From assembly GCF_003287735.1 (NCBI RefSeq), contig NZ_NSCM01000005.1, forward strand, positions 1 through 64,000: a stretch of DNA of 64,000 nt, in the 5' to 3' direction. A model generated the notes under the pieces. The model had not been told where the DNA came from and did not search any database. It saw only the letters and a list, made by a program, of their open reading frames with translations. Every line of letters begins with the position of its first letter. Within the stretch, counting starts at the first letter, position 1. Source of the DNA: Photorhabdus bodei. GTDB taxonomy: Bacteria; Pseudomonadota; Gammaproteobacteria; Enterobacterales; Enterobacteriaceae. Of this stretch, positions 29,821 to 40,367 are shown one piece after another. The position numbers and the translations under genes are program-made.

Positions 29821-30503
29821 CTTTCTTCCCTCAATTTGCCATCAACTAACCGCAAACAACGTTGACAACGAGCCGCAAGCTGGCTGTCATGAGTCACCAG
29901 AATTAATGTCGTGGCGTAATCACGATTGAGAGAAAACAGTAAATCAGCAATCCGATCACCGGTTTGCCGATCCAAATTACCTGTCGGCTCATCAGCAAAC
30001 AGAATTTTAGGTTGGCTGCTGAATGCCCGCGCCAATGCCACCCTCTGTTGCTCACCACCAGAAAGTTGTGCCGGCATATGTTTCAAACGTTTTCCCAATC
30101 CCAATTGTTCGAGCAATTCAACCGCTTGTTTCCTGCTATTCTGTTCAGATTCACCACGCAATAAAGCAGGAAGCTGGACATTTTCCAATGCGTTTAACGT
30201 CGGAATTAACATAAATGATTGAAAGACAAAACCGACATTTTCAGCTCGCAGTTGCGCCCGCTGCTCCTCATTCATCTGGCTTAAATTATGCCCTAGCAGC
30301 CGAACCTCACCGTCACTGCCATCATCCAACCCGGCAATAATGCCAAGCAATGTGGATTTACCCGAACCCGATTCCCCCACTAAAGCGATAGTCTGTGCCG
30401 ACTCGACAACCAACTCGACTCCCTGCAATATAGTGATCTTATTTTCTCCCTGACCAACGTGCTTACTAAGATGCTGAACTTCAAGAATACTCCCCGTTAC
30501 CAT
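29817..30503 (-). CDS. ybbA: ABC transporter ATPase YbbA
   Basis: 228 residues, LolD/MacB-type ATPase: Walker A 'GESGSGKST', Q-loop 'FQSFML', signature 'LSGGEQQRVALARAF', Walker B 'ILFADEPTGNLD' and the switch His in 'ILVTHD'. It powers YbbP. Its first ~30 bases overlap the start region of divergent tesA, an arrangement also seen in E. coli. Confidence 0.96.
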   Translation of the reverse strand: MVTGSILEVQHLSKHVGQGENKITILQGVELVVESAQTIALVGESGSGKSTLLGIIAGLDDGSDGEVRLLGHNLSQMNEEQRAQLRAENVGFVFQSFMLIPTLNALENVQLPALLRGESEQNSRKQAVELLEQLGLGKRLKHMPAQLSGGEQQRVALARAFSSQPKILFADEPTGNLDRQTGDRIADLLFSLNRDYATTLILVTHDSQLAARCQRCLRLVDGKLREER

Positions 30504-31106
30504 TTACTTTTCCTTTTATTAGTGATGCTATTTAGCGCCAGAGCGACCGCGACTGATACCCTTCTGATTCTCGGTGATAGCCTTAGCGCCGGTTACCATC
30601 TGCCTATTGAGCAGTCATGGCCTGCTTTGATGGAAAAAAAGTGGCGGAAATCCGGTAATAAAATCACGGTCATCAATGGCAGTATCAGCGGTAATACCGC
30701 CGCTCAAGGTCTTGAGCGGCTGCCTGAATTACTTAAACAACATAAACCCCGTTGGGTCCTGATAGAACTGGGCGCCAACGATGGACTACGCGGTTTTCCC
30801 CCACAACAAACAGAGCAAGATCTGCAACAGATCATTACGTTAGTGAAACAAGCCAATATTCAGCCTCTATTGATGCAGATCCGTCTGCCGCCAAACTATG
30901 GGCGCCGTTATACCGAATCTTTTGCCAAGATTTACCCCAAACTGGCAGAACACAATCAAATCCCCCTGCTTCCGTTTTATATGGAACAAGTCGCTATTAA
31001 ACCGGAGTGGGTGCAACAAGATGGATTACATCCTAATCTGGCAGCCCAACCCTTTATCGCCGATTGGATGTCTGACACACTATCAGCACATCTTAATTAT
31101 TCTTAA
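30471..31106 (+). CDS. tesA: Multifunctional acyl-CoA thioesterase I / lysophospholipase L1 TesA
   Basis: 211 residues from ATG 30471; a GTG 12 bases upstream is also in frame. The signal peptide 'YHLLFLLLVMLFSARATA' is followed by SGNH hydrolase blocks: 'LILGDSLSAGY' (catalytic Ser), Gly in 'NGSISGNTAAQG', 'ELGANDGLRG' and 'QDGLHPN' (Asp/His). It is a periplasmic thioesterase and lysophospholipase. The start overlaps divergent ybbA, so the two promoters lie within each other's coding regions. Confidence 0.96.
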   Translation: MLNFKNTPRYHLLFLLLVMLFSARATATDTLLILGDSLSAGYHLPIEQSWPALMEKKWRKSGNKITVINGSISGNTAAQGLERLPELLKQHKPRWVLIELGANDGLRGFPPQQTEQDLQQIITLVKQANIQPLLMQIRLPPNYGRRYTESFAKIYPKLAEHNQIPLLPFYMEQVAIKPEWVQQDGLHPNLAAQPFIADWMSDTLSAHLNYS

Positions 31107-31156
31107 GTAGTAAACTATTAGTTTCAACAAATTGATGTCTATAAGCAGGTAAAGTT

Positions 31157-31942
31157 ATGCAAAAGTCCGTTCTTATCACCGGCTGTTCCAGTGGAATTGG
31201 TCTGGTGGCGGCCAAAACACTACATCAGCGGGGCTATAGAGTATTAGCAGCCTGCCGGAAACCCGCAGATTTACAACATATGCGCGAGTTAGGACTGGAA
31301 CCTATCCAATTGGATCTTGATGACAAAATGAGTGTGGAGCGCGCCGCCGCCGAGGTCATCAGGCTCACCAATGGCCGTCTTTACGGGCTGTTTAATAACG
31401 GCGGCTTTGGTATTTATGGCCCATTAAATACAATCAGTCGTGAACAACTGGAACAGCAATTCTCTACTAATCTATTTGGTACTCATCAACTTACCTGCTT
31501 ATTACTTCCAGCAATGCAACTTCATGGTGAAGGCCGTATTATCCAAACCAGTTCAGTGATGGGATTGATTTCAACCCCAGGCCGCGGTGCTTACTCCGCC
31601 AGTAAATATGCCTTGGAAGCATGGTCAGACGCATTAAGAATGGAATTATCCGGAACAGGAATTAAAGCTTGTCTGATTGTCCCTGGCCCGATAAAAACAC
31701 GTTTCGCAGAAAACGTGAATCAAACGCAAAGCGATAAACCTGTCAGAAACCCCAGGATCGCCCGCCATTTTACCCTAACCCCCGAAGCCGTTGTGCGCAA
31801 ACTGATTCATGCTCTGGAAAGTCCAAACCCCAAATTACGTTATCCAGTAACTTGGATAACCCACGCAGTTACTATTATGCGCCGGATTTTACCAGGAAGA
31901 GTAATGGATAAAATACTGAGTAAGCAGAGTGGTACAACTTGA
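31157..31942 (+). CDS. ybbO: Short-chain dehydrogenase YbbO
   Basis: 261 residues, an SDR with 'ITGCSSGIGLVAAKTL' (NADP-binding), 'FNNGGFGIYG' (NAG-like), 'SSVMGLISTPGRGAYSASKYA' (Ser, Tyr and Lys of the active site) and 'PGPIKT'. It corresponds to E. coli YbbO, reported as an NADP+-dependent aldehyde reductase. It lies between tesA and cnoX as in E. coli. Confidence 0.93.
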   Translation: MQKSVLITGCSSGIGLVAAKTLHQRGYRVLAACRKPADLQHMRELGLEPIQLDLDDKMSVERAAAEVIRLTNGRLYGLFNNGGFGIYGPLNTISREQLEQQFSTNLFGTHQLTCLLLPAMQLHGEGRIIQTSSVMGLISTPGRGAYSASKYALEAWSDALRMELSGTGIKACLIVPGPIKTRFAENVNQTQSDKPVRNPRIARHFTLTPEAVVRKLIHALESPNPKLRYPVTWITHAVTIMRRILPGRVMDKILSKQSGTT

Positions 31943-32010
31943 AAGTTAAGAAAATAACCTTAATCTATTTAATCATACCCTGCGACAACCAAATTTAAGA
32001 GACTAATTAT

Positions 32011-32868
32011 ATGTTACCAACTTCTACTGGAATTAATGTTAACGAAAGCAATCTACATCAAACCGTTGAACAGTCTATGACTGTACCTGTTTTATTTTAT
32101 TTTTGGTCTGAACGTAGTTCTCATTGTCAAGAATTAGGCATAATATTGGATAAACTGGCAGCAGAATATGCAAATCAATTCATATTGGCAAAAGTGGATT
32201 GCGATAAAGAGCAAATGGTCGCGGCACAGTTTGGCTTACGCGCCATTCCTACGGTTTATATTATGCAACAAGGCCAACCGGTAGATGGTTTTCAAGGGCC
32301 ACAACCTGAAACAGTTATTAGAGAGATGCTTGCCCGCGTATTACCCAAGCCGGAAGAGTTGAAAGTCGCTCAGGCAGAGGAACTTATCGCCGAAGGAAAA
32401 CATCAGGAAGCACTACCGTTATTGAAAGAAGCCTGGCAATTAGCGCCCAAAAACAGTGCAATTGCACTTATGTTGACCAAAGTGCAAATTATGCTCAATA
32501 ATATAGAAGAAGCCCAGGAAATTCTGAGTCTTATTCCATTACAGGATCAAGACACTCATTATCACAGTTTACTGGCTCAAATTGAGTTACAAAAGCAAGC
32601 GGCGGATACACCAGAGATCCAACAATTGCAGCAAGAATTCGCCATTCAACCGGAAAATGCAGAGCTGGCTGTTAAGCTCGCGCTGAAACTGCACGAAGTC
32701 AACCGTAATGAAGAAGCTCTGGAATTATTACTCAGCTTCCTGAAAAAGGACCTTTCTGCTGCCAACGGTGCGGTACGGAAAACAATGATGGATATTATGT
32801 CTGCAATGGGGACCGGTAATACCTTAGCTTCGAAATACCGTCGCCAGGTTTACTCGCTGCTTTACTGA
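32011..32868 (+). CDS. cnoX: Thioredoxin-fold chaperedoxin CnoX (YbbN)
   Basis: 285 residues. The N-terminal thioredoxin domain (residues 1-110) carries '[10 protein letters not shown]', i.e. an SxxC active site instead of CxxC. A C-terminal TPR domain ends '[14 protein letters not shown]', the same ending as E. coli YbbN. CnoX protects GroEL/DnaK substrates from oxidation. 'AAGAGACTAATT' precedes the start. Confidence 0.95.
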   Translation: MLPTSTGINVNESNLHQTVEQSMTVPVLFYFWSERSSHCQELGIILDKLAAEYANQFILAKVDCDKEQMVAAQFGLRAIPTVYIMQQGQPVDGFQGPQPETVIREMLARVLPKPEELKVAQAEELIAEGKHQEALPLLKEAWQLAPKNSAIALMLTKVQIMLNNIEEAQEILSLIPLQDQDTHYHSLLAQIELQKQAADTPEIQQLQQEFAIQPENAELAVKLALKLHEVNRNEEALELLLSFLKKDLSAANGAVRKTMMDIMSAMGTGNTLASKYRRQVYSLLY

Positions 32869-32892
32869 TTTATTTAATTGTAAGGAATTGCT

Positions 32893-33813
32893 ATGGATTT
32901 ATTCGCTTTTGGTGCCGTACCCATTCTGATATTTATTGCGGTGGTTATCGTCTTTACTTGCGTAAAAACAGTGCCACAAGGCTATCAATGGACGGTAGAA
33001 CGTTTCGGCCGTTATACCCGAACTTTATTACCAGGTTTGCATATTATCGTCCCTTTTATCGATCGCATTGGCCGTAAAATTAACATGATGGAACAAGTGT
33101 TGGATATTCCTTCACAGGAAGTGATTTCCCGCGATAACGCCAATGTTACTATTGATGCAGTCTGCTTTATTCAGGTTGTCGATCCTGTTCGGGCTGCTTA
33201 TGAAGTCAGCAACCTTGAACTATCCATTATCAATCTGACGATGACCAACTTCCGTACCGTTTTGGGTTCAATGGAATTGGATGAAATGCTGTCGCAGCGT
33301 GATTCTATCAACAGTCGTCTATTACATATTGTTGATGAAGCCACTAACCCGTGGGGAGTGAAAATTACCCGTATTGAAATCCGTGATGTGCGTCCACCAA
33401 AAGAGTTGATCTCTGCCATGAACGCCCAGATGAAAGCAGAACGTACAAAACGTGCTGATATTCTGGAAGCAGAAGGTATCCGTCAAGCGGCTATTTTGAA
33501 AGCAGAAGGAGAAAAACAGTCTCAAATTCTAAAAGCAGAAGGGGAACGTCAATCGGCATTTCTCCAGGCAGAAGCACGTGAACGTGCCGCCGAAGCGGAA
33601 GCTCGCGCAACTAAAATGGTGTCCGATGCGATTTCTGACGGTAATATGCAGGCAATTAACTACTTTGTTGCCCAGAAATATACGGATGCACTGACCAGTA
33701 TTGGCGCTTCCAGTAACAGCAAAGTCATTATGATGCCTCTGGAAGCGAGCAATCTAATGGGTGCGATTGGCGGTATTACTGAACTGATTGGCGAAAGCAA
33801 AAAAGGTAAATAA
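32893..33813 (+). CDS. qmcA: SPFH/band 7 membrane protein QmcA
   Basis: 306 residues. An N-terminal membrane anchor ('[17 protein letters not shown]') is followed by a band-7 domain ('[19 protein letters not shown]', '[13 protein letters not shown]') and a long Ala/Glu/Gln coiled coil with 'ILKAEGE(K/R)QS' repeats at about residues 190-240. It forms large membrane-microdomain assemblies. It is followed 2 bases later by its NfeD partner. Confidence 0.96.
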   Translation: MDLFAFGAVPILIFIAVVIVFTCVKTVPQGYQWTVERFGRYTRTLLPGLHIIVPFIDRIGRKINMMEQVLDIPSQEVISRDNANVTIDAVCFIQVVDPVRAAYEVSNLELSIINLTMTNFRTVLGSMELDEMLSQRDSINSRLLHIVDEATNPWGVKITRIEIRDVRPPKELISAMNAQMKAERTKRADILEAEGIRQAAILKAEGEKQSQILKAEGERQSAFLQAEARERAAEAEARATKMVSDAISDGNMQAINYFVAQKYTDALTSIGASSNSKVIMMPLEASNLMGAIGGITELIGESKKGK

Positions 33814-33815
33814 CC

Positions 33816-34271
33816 ATGATTGCACAGATTGCGGCGCAAACCCCTTGGCTCTGGTTCTCTTTTGGCGGCTTACTGTTAATTGCAGAGCTTCTGGGAACTG
33901 GCGGCTATCTGTTATGGACGGGTATAGCCGCTATCGTTGTTGCGTTTGTCACCTGGCTGTTACCAGGAATAGATTGGGAATGGCAAGGCATTTTGTTTGC
34001 CACTCTGACGCTGCTTTCTGCAATGCTATGGCGCTATTGGTTACGTCGCCGCCCATCAAAAGGCGGCGATACCCTGAACCAGAAAGACCACCAGCTCATC
34101 GGTATCCGAGCCAAACTGACTACAGATACTGAAAATGGTTACAGCCGGGTCAAACTGGCGGATGGAAGCTGGCGAGTTCACTGTGATAGTGAACTACCAG
34201 CCCATACCGAAGTAGAAGTGATCGCTGTTGATGGCATTACCCTGAAAGTAAAACCGGTCAGTTCTCAGTGA
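33816..34271 (+). CDS. ybbJ: NfeD-family inner-membrane protein YbbJ
   Basis: 151 residues. Three to four hydrophobic segments ('[21 protein letters not shown]', then '[12 protein letters not shown]' and '[14 protein letters not shown]') precede a C-terminal OB-fold ending '[13 protein letters not shown]'. It partners QmcA. The stop overlaps the end of the convergent cueR gene by 7 bases. Confidence 0.94.
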   Translation: MIAQIAAQTPWLWFSFGGLLLIAELLGTGGYLLWTGIAAIVVAFVTWLLPGIDWEWQGILFATLTLLSAMLWRYWLRRRPSKGGDTLNQKDHQLIGIRAKLTTDTENGYSRVKLADGSWRVHCDSELPAHTEVEVIAVDGITLKVKPVSSQ

Positions 34272-34666
34272 TGAGAGCAACAACCCGATAAATGATCTAT
34301 GATGGGGCATGCAGCCCCGTCATCTCCAGGGCACTCTTCCGCCAAAGATAACAATTTACTTCTTATTTTCCGCAACTCTTCAATCGCCTTTTCTATTTCA
34401 GCCACTTTATGCAATGTTGCTGCTTTTACATCAGCACTGTGTCGATTGGGATTGCGGAATAACACTAAAAATTCACGGCATTCATCAAGCGTAAAACCTA
34501 CCTGTTTTGCCTGACGCAACAGCGTGAGTTCATCAATATGTTTCTGCTGATAATAACGGTAGCCGTTATCCCCCCTTTCCGGCGGTGTAATCAGATCTTT
34601 TTCTTCATAAAACCGGATCGCTTTGCTGGTAAGACCGGTTTTTTGGGCAATCTCACTAATGTTCAT
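34265..34666 (-). CDS. cueR: Copper-responsive MerR-family activator CueR
   Basis: 133 residues beginning '[23 protein letters not shown]', a winged HTH. A dimerisation helix is followed by the metal-binding loop '[11 protein letters not shown]' with the two Cys of CueR and a 'CCSHH' tail. It senses Cu(I) and activates copA. It is divergent from copA with the operator between them. Confidence 0.97.
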   Translation of the reverse strand: MNISEIAQKTGLTSKAIRFYEEKDLITPPERGDNGYRYYQQKHIDELTLLRQAKQVGFTLDECREFLVLFRNPNRHSADVKAATLHKVAEIEKAIEELRKIRSKLLSLAEECPGDDGAACPIIDHLSGCCSHH

Positions 34667-34675
34667 TTTTTCCCC

Positions 34676-34706
34676 TTGACCTTACCCTTGAGGGAAGGTT
34701 TAACCT
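34676..34706 (+). promoter_or_regulatory. CueR-controlled copA promoter
   Basis: -35 TTGACC (34676-34681) and -10 TAACCT (34701-34706) are separated by 19 bases, the long spacer typical of MerR-type promoters. The spacer carries the dyad ACCTTACCC/GGGAAGGT bound by CueR. Confidence 0.9.
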
Positions 34707-34804
34707 TCGCAATAAGTCAGAAATTCACTTGAACTGTGTAGATATCATCAATTATCACACAGGTGTGGAGAATAATTACATCACTATGTGTTAGGAGTTT
34801 TTTT

Positions 34805-37540
34805 ATGTCACACACAACCATTTTAACCTTGCAGGGACTCTCCTGTATGCACTGTGTTAACAGTGTGAAAAAGGCACTGGCAAATCATGCAGATGTGGAA
34901 CAAGCGGATATTACGATCGATTATGCCAAAATCATCGGTAAAGCCTCTGCTGAATCATTAATCGAAACAATTCAAGCAGCCGGTTACGATGCGATAATCG
35001 CCAGTCAACCCGATGTTGAACTGGCTCTCTCTGGCCTGAGTTGCATGCATTGTGCCGGTACGACTCGTAAAGCGTTGGAAGCCGTAGATGGCGTTATCGC
35101 CGCAGAGGTGAATATTGAAACAGCTAAAGTTTACGGTAAAACCGATGTCGCTACCCTGATTGCCGCTGTTGAGCAGGCAGGTTATCAAGCAAAACTCGCT
35201 TCTGGTCAAAACTCCCCAAAATCTGAGCCGCTGACATTACCTGCTTCAAACAGACCGGAACCTTTGGCAGCGGCAACCTCCTCCCTTCCGGTCGAAAAAA
35301 CTGACATATCCGTTGTGAGTGATAGCGATGAGAGCATCCAGTTGCTGTTGGATGGCATGACTTGCGCTAGCTGTGTGAATAAAGTTCAGAAAGCATTACA
35401 AAGCGTTGATGGCGTGGAAAATGCCAGAGTGAATCTTGCTGAACGCAGCGCTTTAATTACCGGTAGTGCCTCACCAGAAGCACTGATTAAAGCAGTAGAA
35501 AAAGCCGGGTATGGCGCGGAACTGATTCAGGATGAAGCTGAGCGGCGTGAACGACAGCAACAAGTTTCTGACGCTAATATGCGCCGTTTTCGTTGGCAGT
35601 CAGCATTAGCCTTAGTCGTCGGTATTCCCGTGATGGTATGGGGCATGATGGGCGATAATATGATGCTCACACCTGAAAACCATCATATCTGGCTGACTAT
35701 CGGCGTTATCACGCTTGCCGTGATGATTTTTGCCGGTGGTCACTTCTATCGCAATGCGTGGCAAAGCCTGAAAAACGGCAGTGCGACAATGGACACCTTA
35801 GTGGCATTGGGAACTGGCGCAGCCTGGCTTTACTCCATCAGTGTCAACCTATGGCCAGATAGTTTTCCACCACAAGCCCGTCATCTCTATTATGAAGCCA
35901 GCGCGATGATTATCGGTCTGATAAACCTGGGGCATGCTCTGGAACAACGTGCCCGTCAGCGTTCTTCAAAAGCACTGGAGCGTCTGCTGGATCTGACACC
36001 ACCGACTGCCCGTGTGGTGACAGGAGATGGCGAAAAAGAGATGCGATTGGCTGACGTCAAACCCGGCATGACGTTACGTCTGACAACCGGTGATCGTGTT
36101 CCCGTTGATGGTGAAATCATTCAAGGTGAGGTTTGGATAGATGAGGCAATGCTCACCGGTGAGCCGATTCCACAGCAAAAAACCAAAGGCGATAACATTC
36201 ATGCCGGTACGACGGTGCAAGACGGTACAGTACTGTTTACTGCCGCCGCGGTTGGCAGTCAGACAACATTAGCACGAATTATTAAACTGGTCCGTCAGGC
36301 ACAAAGCAGTAAGCCAGAAATTGGTCAGTTAGCAGATAAAATTTCCTCCGTGTTTGTTCCCGTTGTGGTCGCCATTGCCCTGATTGCCGGTGCTATTTGG
36401 TATTTCGTGGGTCCAGCGCCACAGATTATGTATTCATTGGTCATTATTACCACGGTGTTGATTATTGCCTGCCCCTGTGCCCTTGGGCTGGCGACCCCGA
36501 TGTCAATTATCTCTGGTGTCGGCCGGGCGGCAGAATTTGGAGTGCTAGTGCGAGATGCGGATGCGCTGCAACAAGCGATCGCCTTGGATACCCTTGTTTT
36601 CGATAAAACCGGTACGCTGACGGAAGGCATGCCTCAAGTGACTGATATTCATACTTTTAATGGGTACAGTGAACAAGAGGTATTGTGTTGGGCTGGCGCG
36701 CTGGAACAAGGTTCTAGCCATCCATTAGCCAAAGCCATTCTTGCTAAAGCCGAAGGGCTGGAATTACCGCAAGTTGAACAATTCCGTACTCTGGCTGGAC
36801 TCGGTATCAGTGGTGAAGTGAATGGCACAATCTTGTTGCTAGGTAATCAAGCCTGGCTAGAACAAAATCAAGTTGATACGCAAGAATTAAAATCGCTGAT
36901 TGCTCAACGGGCAGAACAAGGCATCACACCGGTTATTCTGGCCGCAGGAGGTCAAGCGGCGGCTGTGTTATCAATTCGCGATCCACTGCGTGAAGATACC
37001 ATTACTGCATTGCAGCGATTACATCACCAAGGCTACCGTTTAGTAATGCTGACCGGTGATAATCCGACGACTGCTAATGCGATTGCAAAAGAAGCGGGTA
37101 TTGATCAAGTGATTGCGGGGGTATTGCCTGATGGCAAAGCTGAGGCGATTCAGAAATTGCAAGCAGCCGGTCGCAAGGTTGCTATGGTGGGGGATGGTAT
37201 TAACGATGCCCCTGCCCTAGCGCAAGCTGATGTGGGGATTGCAATGGGAGGTGGCAGCGATATCGCCATTGAAACCGCGGCGATAACACTGATGCGTCAT
37301 AGTCTGCATGGTGTGGCTGATGCGGTTGAACTGTCCAAAGGAACGCTGCGCAATATGAAACAGAACCTATTGGGGGCATTTATCTACAACACATTAGGGA
37401 TTCCAATTGCCGCTGGTGTGCTCTATCCCTTTACCGGAACCCTGTTAGATCCGGTAGTCGCAGGTGCGGCAATGGCGCTCTCTTCAATTACGGTGGTGAG
37501 TAATGCTAACCGCTTATTGAGGTTTAAGCCTAAATTATGA
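34805..37540 (+). CDS. copA: Cu(I)-exporting P1B-type ATPase CopA
   Basis: 911 residues from ATG 34805, chosen because 'AGGAG' lies 8 bases before it; the frame is open for 14 more codons. Three N-terminal heavy-metal domains are visible, 'LSCMHCVNS', 'LSCMHCAGT' and 'MTCASCVNK'. Core motifs follow: 'TGEP', the membrane 'CPC' in '[13 protein letters not shown]', the phosphorylated Asp in 'DKTGTLTEG', 'SSHPLA' and '[16 protein letters not shown]'. It pumps Cu(I) to the periplasm. Many enterobacterial CopA have two such metal-binding domains; this one has three. Confidence 0.97.
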   Translation: MSHTTILTLQGLSCMHCVNSVKKALANHADVEQADITIDYAKIIGKASAESLIETIQAAGYDAIIASQPDVELALSGLSCMHCAGTTRKALEAVDGVIAAEVNIETAKVYGKTDVATLIAAVEQAGYQAKLASGQNSPKSEPLTLPASNRPEPLAAATSSLPVEKTDISVVSDSDESIQLLLDGMTCASCVNKVQKALQSVDGVENARVNLAERSALITGSASPEALIKAVEKAGYGAELIQDEAERRERQQQVSDANMRRFRWQSALALVVGIPVMVWGMMGDNMMLTPENHHIWLTIGVITLAVMIFAGGHFYRNAWQSLKNGSATMDTLVALGTGAAWLYSISVNLWPDSFPPQARHLYYEASAMIIGLINLGHALEQRARQRSSKALERLLDLTPPTARVVTGDGEKEMRLADVKPGMTLRLTTGDRVPVDGEIIQGEVWIDEAMLTGEPIPQQKTKGDNIHAGTTVQDGTVLFTAAAVGSQTTLARIIKLVRQAQSSKPEIGQLADKISSVFVPVVVAIALIAGAIWYFVGPAPQIMYSLVIITTVLIIACPCALGLATPMSIISGVGRAAEFGVLVRDADALQQAIALDTLVFDKTGTLTEGMPQVTDIHTFNGYSEQEVLCWAGALEQGSSHPLAKAILAKAEGLELPQVEQFRTLAGLGISGEVNGTILLLGNQAWLEQNQVDTQELKSLIAQRAEQGITPVILAAGGQAAAVLSIRDPLREDTITALQRLHHQGYRLVMLTGDNPTTANAIAKEAGIDQVIAGVLPDGKAEAIQKLQAAGRKVAMVGDGINDAPALAQADVGIAMGGGSDIAIETAAITLMRHSLHGVADAVELSKGTLRNMKQNLLGAFIYNTLGIPIAAGVLYPFTGTLLDPVVAGAAMALSSITVVSNANRLLRFKPKL

Positions 37541-37594
37541 ATCATTAGATGGTTATGTAATAATACCCCTATTACACGAATGGATTACTTAACC

Positions 37595-37925
37595 ATGAGC
37601 ACACCCGACACCGTCGTCACGATATCTCTGACCGTGTTTGGAGTTTACTTGAGCCGAATGTAAGGGAGCCTAGGGACGTGTCGCATTTATCAATGCGTAT
37701 TCTGGATTTTACGGACAGGCTCACCTTGGCGGGATTTATCCCCCCTCCCCCGATTATGGCAATTGGAAAAATATGCATCGCTGTTTTTGTCGGTGGCATG
37801 ACAAAGACGTATGGGAAGGACTGCTTGAAGAACTTATCTCTGAACCAGATTTCGAATGGCTGATGATTGATGCGAGTCACATTAACATTCATCCCCATGC
37901 CTCAGGAGCGGAATATACGCTTTCG
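37595..37925 (+). pseudogene. Degenerate IS5-family transposase fragment
   Basis: The N-terminal part of an IS5-type transposase is recoverable across two or more frames. It starts 'MSTPDTVVT', then 'DISDRVWSLLEPN', 'PDYGNWKNMHRCFCRW' and 'DFEWLMIDASHI', where the last contains the first catalytic Asp. Frameshifts and loss of the C-terminal half make it non-functional. It marks the left edge of the island just after copA. Confidence 0.8.
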
Positions 37926-37974
37926 TTTGGTACCTGCACCTGTACGCCGACACCGAGGGGCCTACCCTCATCTC

Positions 37975-38190
37975 TTATGCAACATGGCTGCTCTGGGGAC
38001 TTACCGTCCCTAGTGCGCGCCTTCGTGGCACACAGTCATCAGTAAATCTCACCAATTCTGCCCGACCACGAATGTGGGCGTGTTTGATGAACTCAAACCA
38101 CTCATCTATAACATGGTGCAGGTAAATGTTGGCAAGTATCGGCGATACAATGACTCCTGTAGACATCCACAGGAGTTAATGACTTCGTAC
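37975..38190 (-). pseudogene. Group II intron reverse transcriptase fragment (palm region)
   Basis: The peptide 'TGVIVSPILANIYLHHVIDE' followed by 'GRAELVRFTDDCV' is the RT domain of group II intron maturases, with the catalytic 'ADD' changed to 'TDD'. It is the downstream half of the gene whose upstream half lies at 39860-40060. The two are separated by inserted IS elements. Confidence 0.8.
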
Positions 38191-38206
38191 TTAGCCAGAA
38201 TTCTGC

Positions 38207-38683
38207 TTAAGCCATCACTGGAAAATCGTCTTCTGAGTAGAAAACTTTCAGCGATGGTTTTTTTAATTTAAGGCAGTAAGCAATCACACCACCTAAAACG
38301 GTCAACAAAAATCCTGTTATACTTCGGTGGCGCACATGCTCTATTTGAGAAAGGGTTTTTAATTGCCCATTAATCGTTTCGATGATAAAATGCCTTGATA
38401 ACATGTTCTTATCCCACTCTGCCAGCATACGCGCTTTCATGTTACGGCGTTTCTTTGTGATGAAAGTGACACCCGTTTTGGCTAAATCGTCTGCCAGTTC
38501 CTGGCTGAGATAACCTTTATCTCCATAGAGAGAACCCGTTAATTCTTTTGTTAATTCGCGAACCGGTTCCCGATCATCCACATTACCCGCAGTCACTTTC
38601 AGCGCCAGAATTTCACCCAGACGGTTAACCATCAAGTGTAACTTGAAACCGTAAAACCATATATGGACGCCCCGATTATGCAA
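38207..38683 (-). pseudogene. IS982-family transposase, C-terminal half
   Basis: 'FYGFKLHLMVNRLGEILALK', 'GDKGYLSQELADDL', 'HFIIETINGQLK' and 'IEHVRHRSITGFLL' are the conserved C-terminal half of IS982 transposases (the DDE region and a long helix). The N-terminal half is found at 39624-39845 in the same orientation. The break falls between 'RGKISMG' and 'WFYGFK', adjacent residues in the family, so one element was split by the IS110 insertion between them. Confidence 0.88.
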
Positions 38684-38896
38684 GCACTAAATTGATACGG
38701 TTTGCGACCATATATCCGGAGTCATAAAGGGCTTATTTGCTTGCGCCATGATGTCATCCTCCCCTTGTTTCCTTATCATCCGTCATCGGTATGTAACTAC
38801 CTCGGTTTTACTCAGGTTATCGCAGGGCCGATAGCCGTTTTTTCATCAGTGTTTGCAAACTCGGTTAAAGCGTCTATTTCGATTCACTCAATTCAA

Positions 38897-39600
38897 TTAA
38901 TTGATAGCAAAAGCCTTCTTCATATTATAATCAACCTTATCCGTCAGAACACGCCAGATAATTCGGGTCAGCTTGTTGGCTAAAGCAACCACGGCTTTCA
39001 TGGCCCCACATCGGGTAATCAGGGCTCTTAGCCACTCGCCTAAAGGGTCATCCCGTTTTTGTACGCCGCGCATCATGGCGCGGGCACCATGAATAATTAA
39101 CGTTCGGAGATGACGATTACCCTGTTTGCTCAGGGAAGAGAGACGATTTTTCCCGCCCGAACTGTGTTGCCGAAGGGGACTAAACCACACTAGGCAGACA
39201 GTTGTCGGCCATTGACAAATTGAGATGCGCTGACGTCACTCACGAAAGCAGCCGTAATAAGGGGACCGACACCGGAAATAATGAGCAGATGGTCATAACC
39301 CGATTGCTGGCGAGACAGTGCAGCAATTGCTTTATCCATATCATGGATACGCAGGTTCAGGGCACGTAAATCTTCCCACGAGGTATAAAGTAAACGTCGC
39401 AGGACAGAAGACAAGGCATTGTTTTCATCTTCCAAAACATCAGGTAAATGGTGTTGAAGTGACTGAATGCCAACGGGAATAATCACGCCCTGCTCAGCGA
39501 GGACGCCCAGAGTTGATTGGCAAGCGCGGTGCGTTGCTCCACCATGAGCGGTTCTCCTGAAATTCAGTGCATCGGAAAAAAAGATGGCACTGTTTACCAC
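38897..39600 (-). pseudogene. IS110-family transposase, 5'-truncated and frameshifted
   Basis: Two abutting frames (39190-39600 and 38897-39190) give the C-terminal two thirds of an IS110 transposase: 'LLIISGVGPLITAAFVSDV' (helix-hairpin-helix), 'HSSGGKNRLSSLSKQGNRHL' (with the catalytic Ser region) and 'GAMKAVVALANKLTRIIWRVL'. The N-terminal DEDD (RuvC-like) domain is missing. It lies inside the split IS982 element. Confidence 0.85.
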
Positions 39601-39623
39601 TGAAAAAGGGGACGTCCATCACA

Positions 39624-39845
39624 TCATCCCATCGAGATTTTTCCTCGTTTTGCGATCCCCTCAAAAACCTGATGACGGGGAATGCGGATGTTATGACAAA
39701 TGCGCAAACTTGTGGAATCAATAAAAGCAATGCCAGTCGGTTTCCCTTTTAATTGAGTCAGATAACTGCACAGTGGCGCCAAAACGGAAAATGCGACACT
39801 AATAAAACATAAAACAGGTATAACTGAGCAAGGTGAGAAAATCAT
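39624..39845 (-). pseudogene. IS982-family transposase, middle/N-terminal part
   Basis: 'LTQLKGKPTGIAFIDSTSLR' with the first DDE Asp, then 'ICHNIRIPRHQVFEGIAKRG' and 'KISMG', ends exactly where the fragment at 38683 resumes. The extreme N-terminus is not clearly recoverable. Confidence 0.82.
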
Positions 39846-39859
39846 TGTGGTGATATTTC

Positions 39860-40060
39860 CAAATAAAAATGTTTAAAATCACGGTAATGTGACAGATGAA
39901 AGAGGATCAGGGTTTCCACTAATCTCAGAAACTTTTTATCTGAGACCTTCTTGCGTAGCAATCTCATTAATACCTTGTGCAGTACCATGTTGAAGTATTT
40001 ACGAATATCAATCTCAACAATCGCCCCATTTGGGTTTTGGTAGCTCTCTTGATTTGCTGT
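39860..40060 (-). pseudogene. Group II intron reverse transcriptase fragment (fingers region)
   Basis: The minus-strand frame reads 'NPNGAIVEIDIRKYFNMVLH', 'KVLMRLLRKKVSDKKFLRLV' and 'ETLILF'. This is the RT segment in which 'D-I-R/K-x-F-F/Y-x-x-V' carries the first catalytic Asp. It precedes the IS982 insertion; the matching downstream RT part is at 37975-38190. Confidence 0.72.
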
Positions 40061-40067
40061 CTACGCT

Positions 40068-40315
40068 TTACTGACTGTGTTTTTCCAGTCTATTTTCTAC
40101 TTCCTCAAGAGCTCGTGGTCGTGTTACCTGCGTCAGCAATTGCGGAGTAACATTCCAGCAGCTGCCGTTTTCAGTATGAATCGTGACTAATTTTTTGTTC
40201 AGACGCACCAAGACACGTCAGTCACAATTTCACGTTCACGGTTCTGAAAACTCACGACATCACCCGGACAAAAATCCTCCATACTCTGCTCTGTTCGTTG
40301 CCGTTTAGGGGACAT
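40068..40315 (-). pseudogene. Small frameshifted gene, unrecognised
   Basis: A start at 40315 gives 'MSPKRQRTEQSMEDFCPGDV' and 'VSFQNRERE'. A frame change near 40210 continues 'RVLVRLNKKLVTIHTENGS' and 'CWNVTPQLLTQVTRP' to a stop at 40068. Together they make an 80-residue basic protein with a KOW/SH3-like strand pattern. I do not recognise the family. Its position just upstream of the intron RT suggests it belongs to the mobile DNA. Confidence 0.35.
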
Positions 40316-40367
40316 TGAGCAACTAATGGTTCATTAAATCACATGGGGATAAATCATCCCCATGTTT

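Noticed and set aside
37975..40060. An active group II intron
   Set aside because: The RT gene is split and decayed, and no domain V/VI ribozyme structure was recognised.
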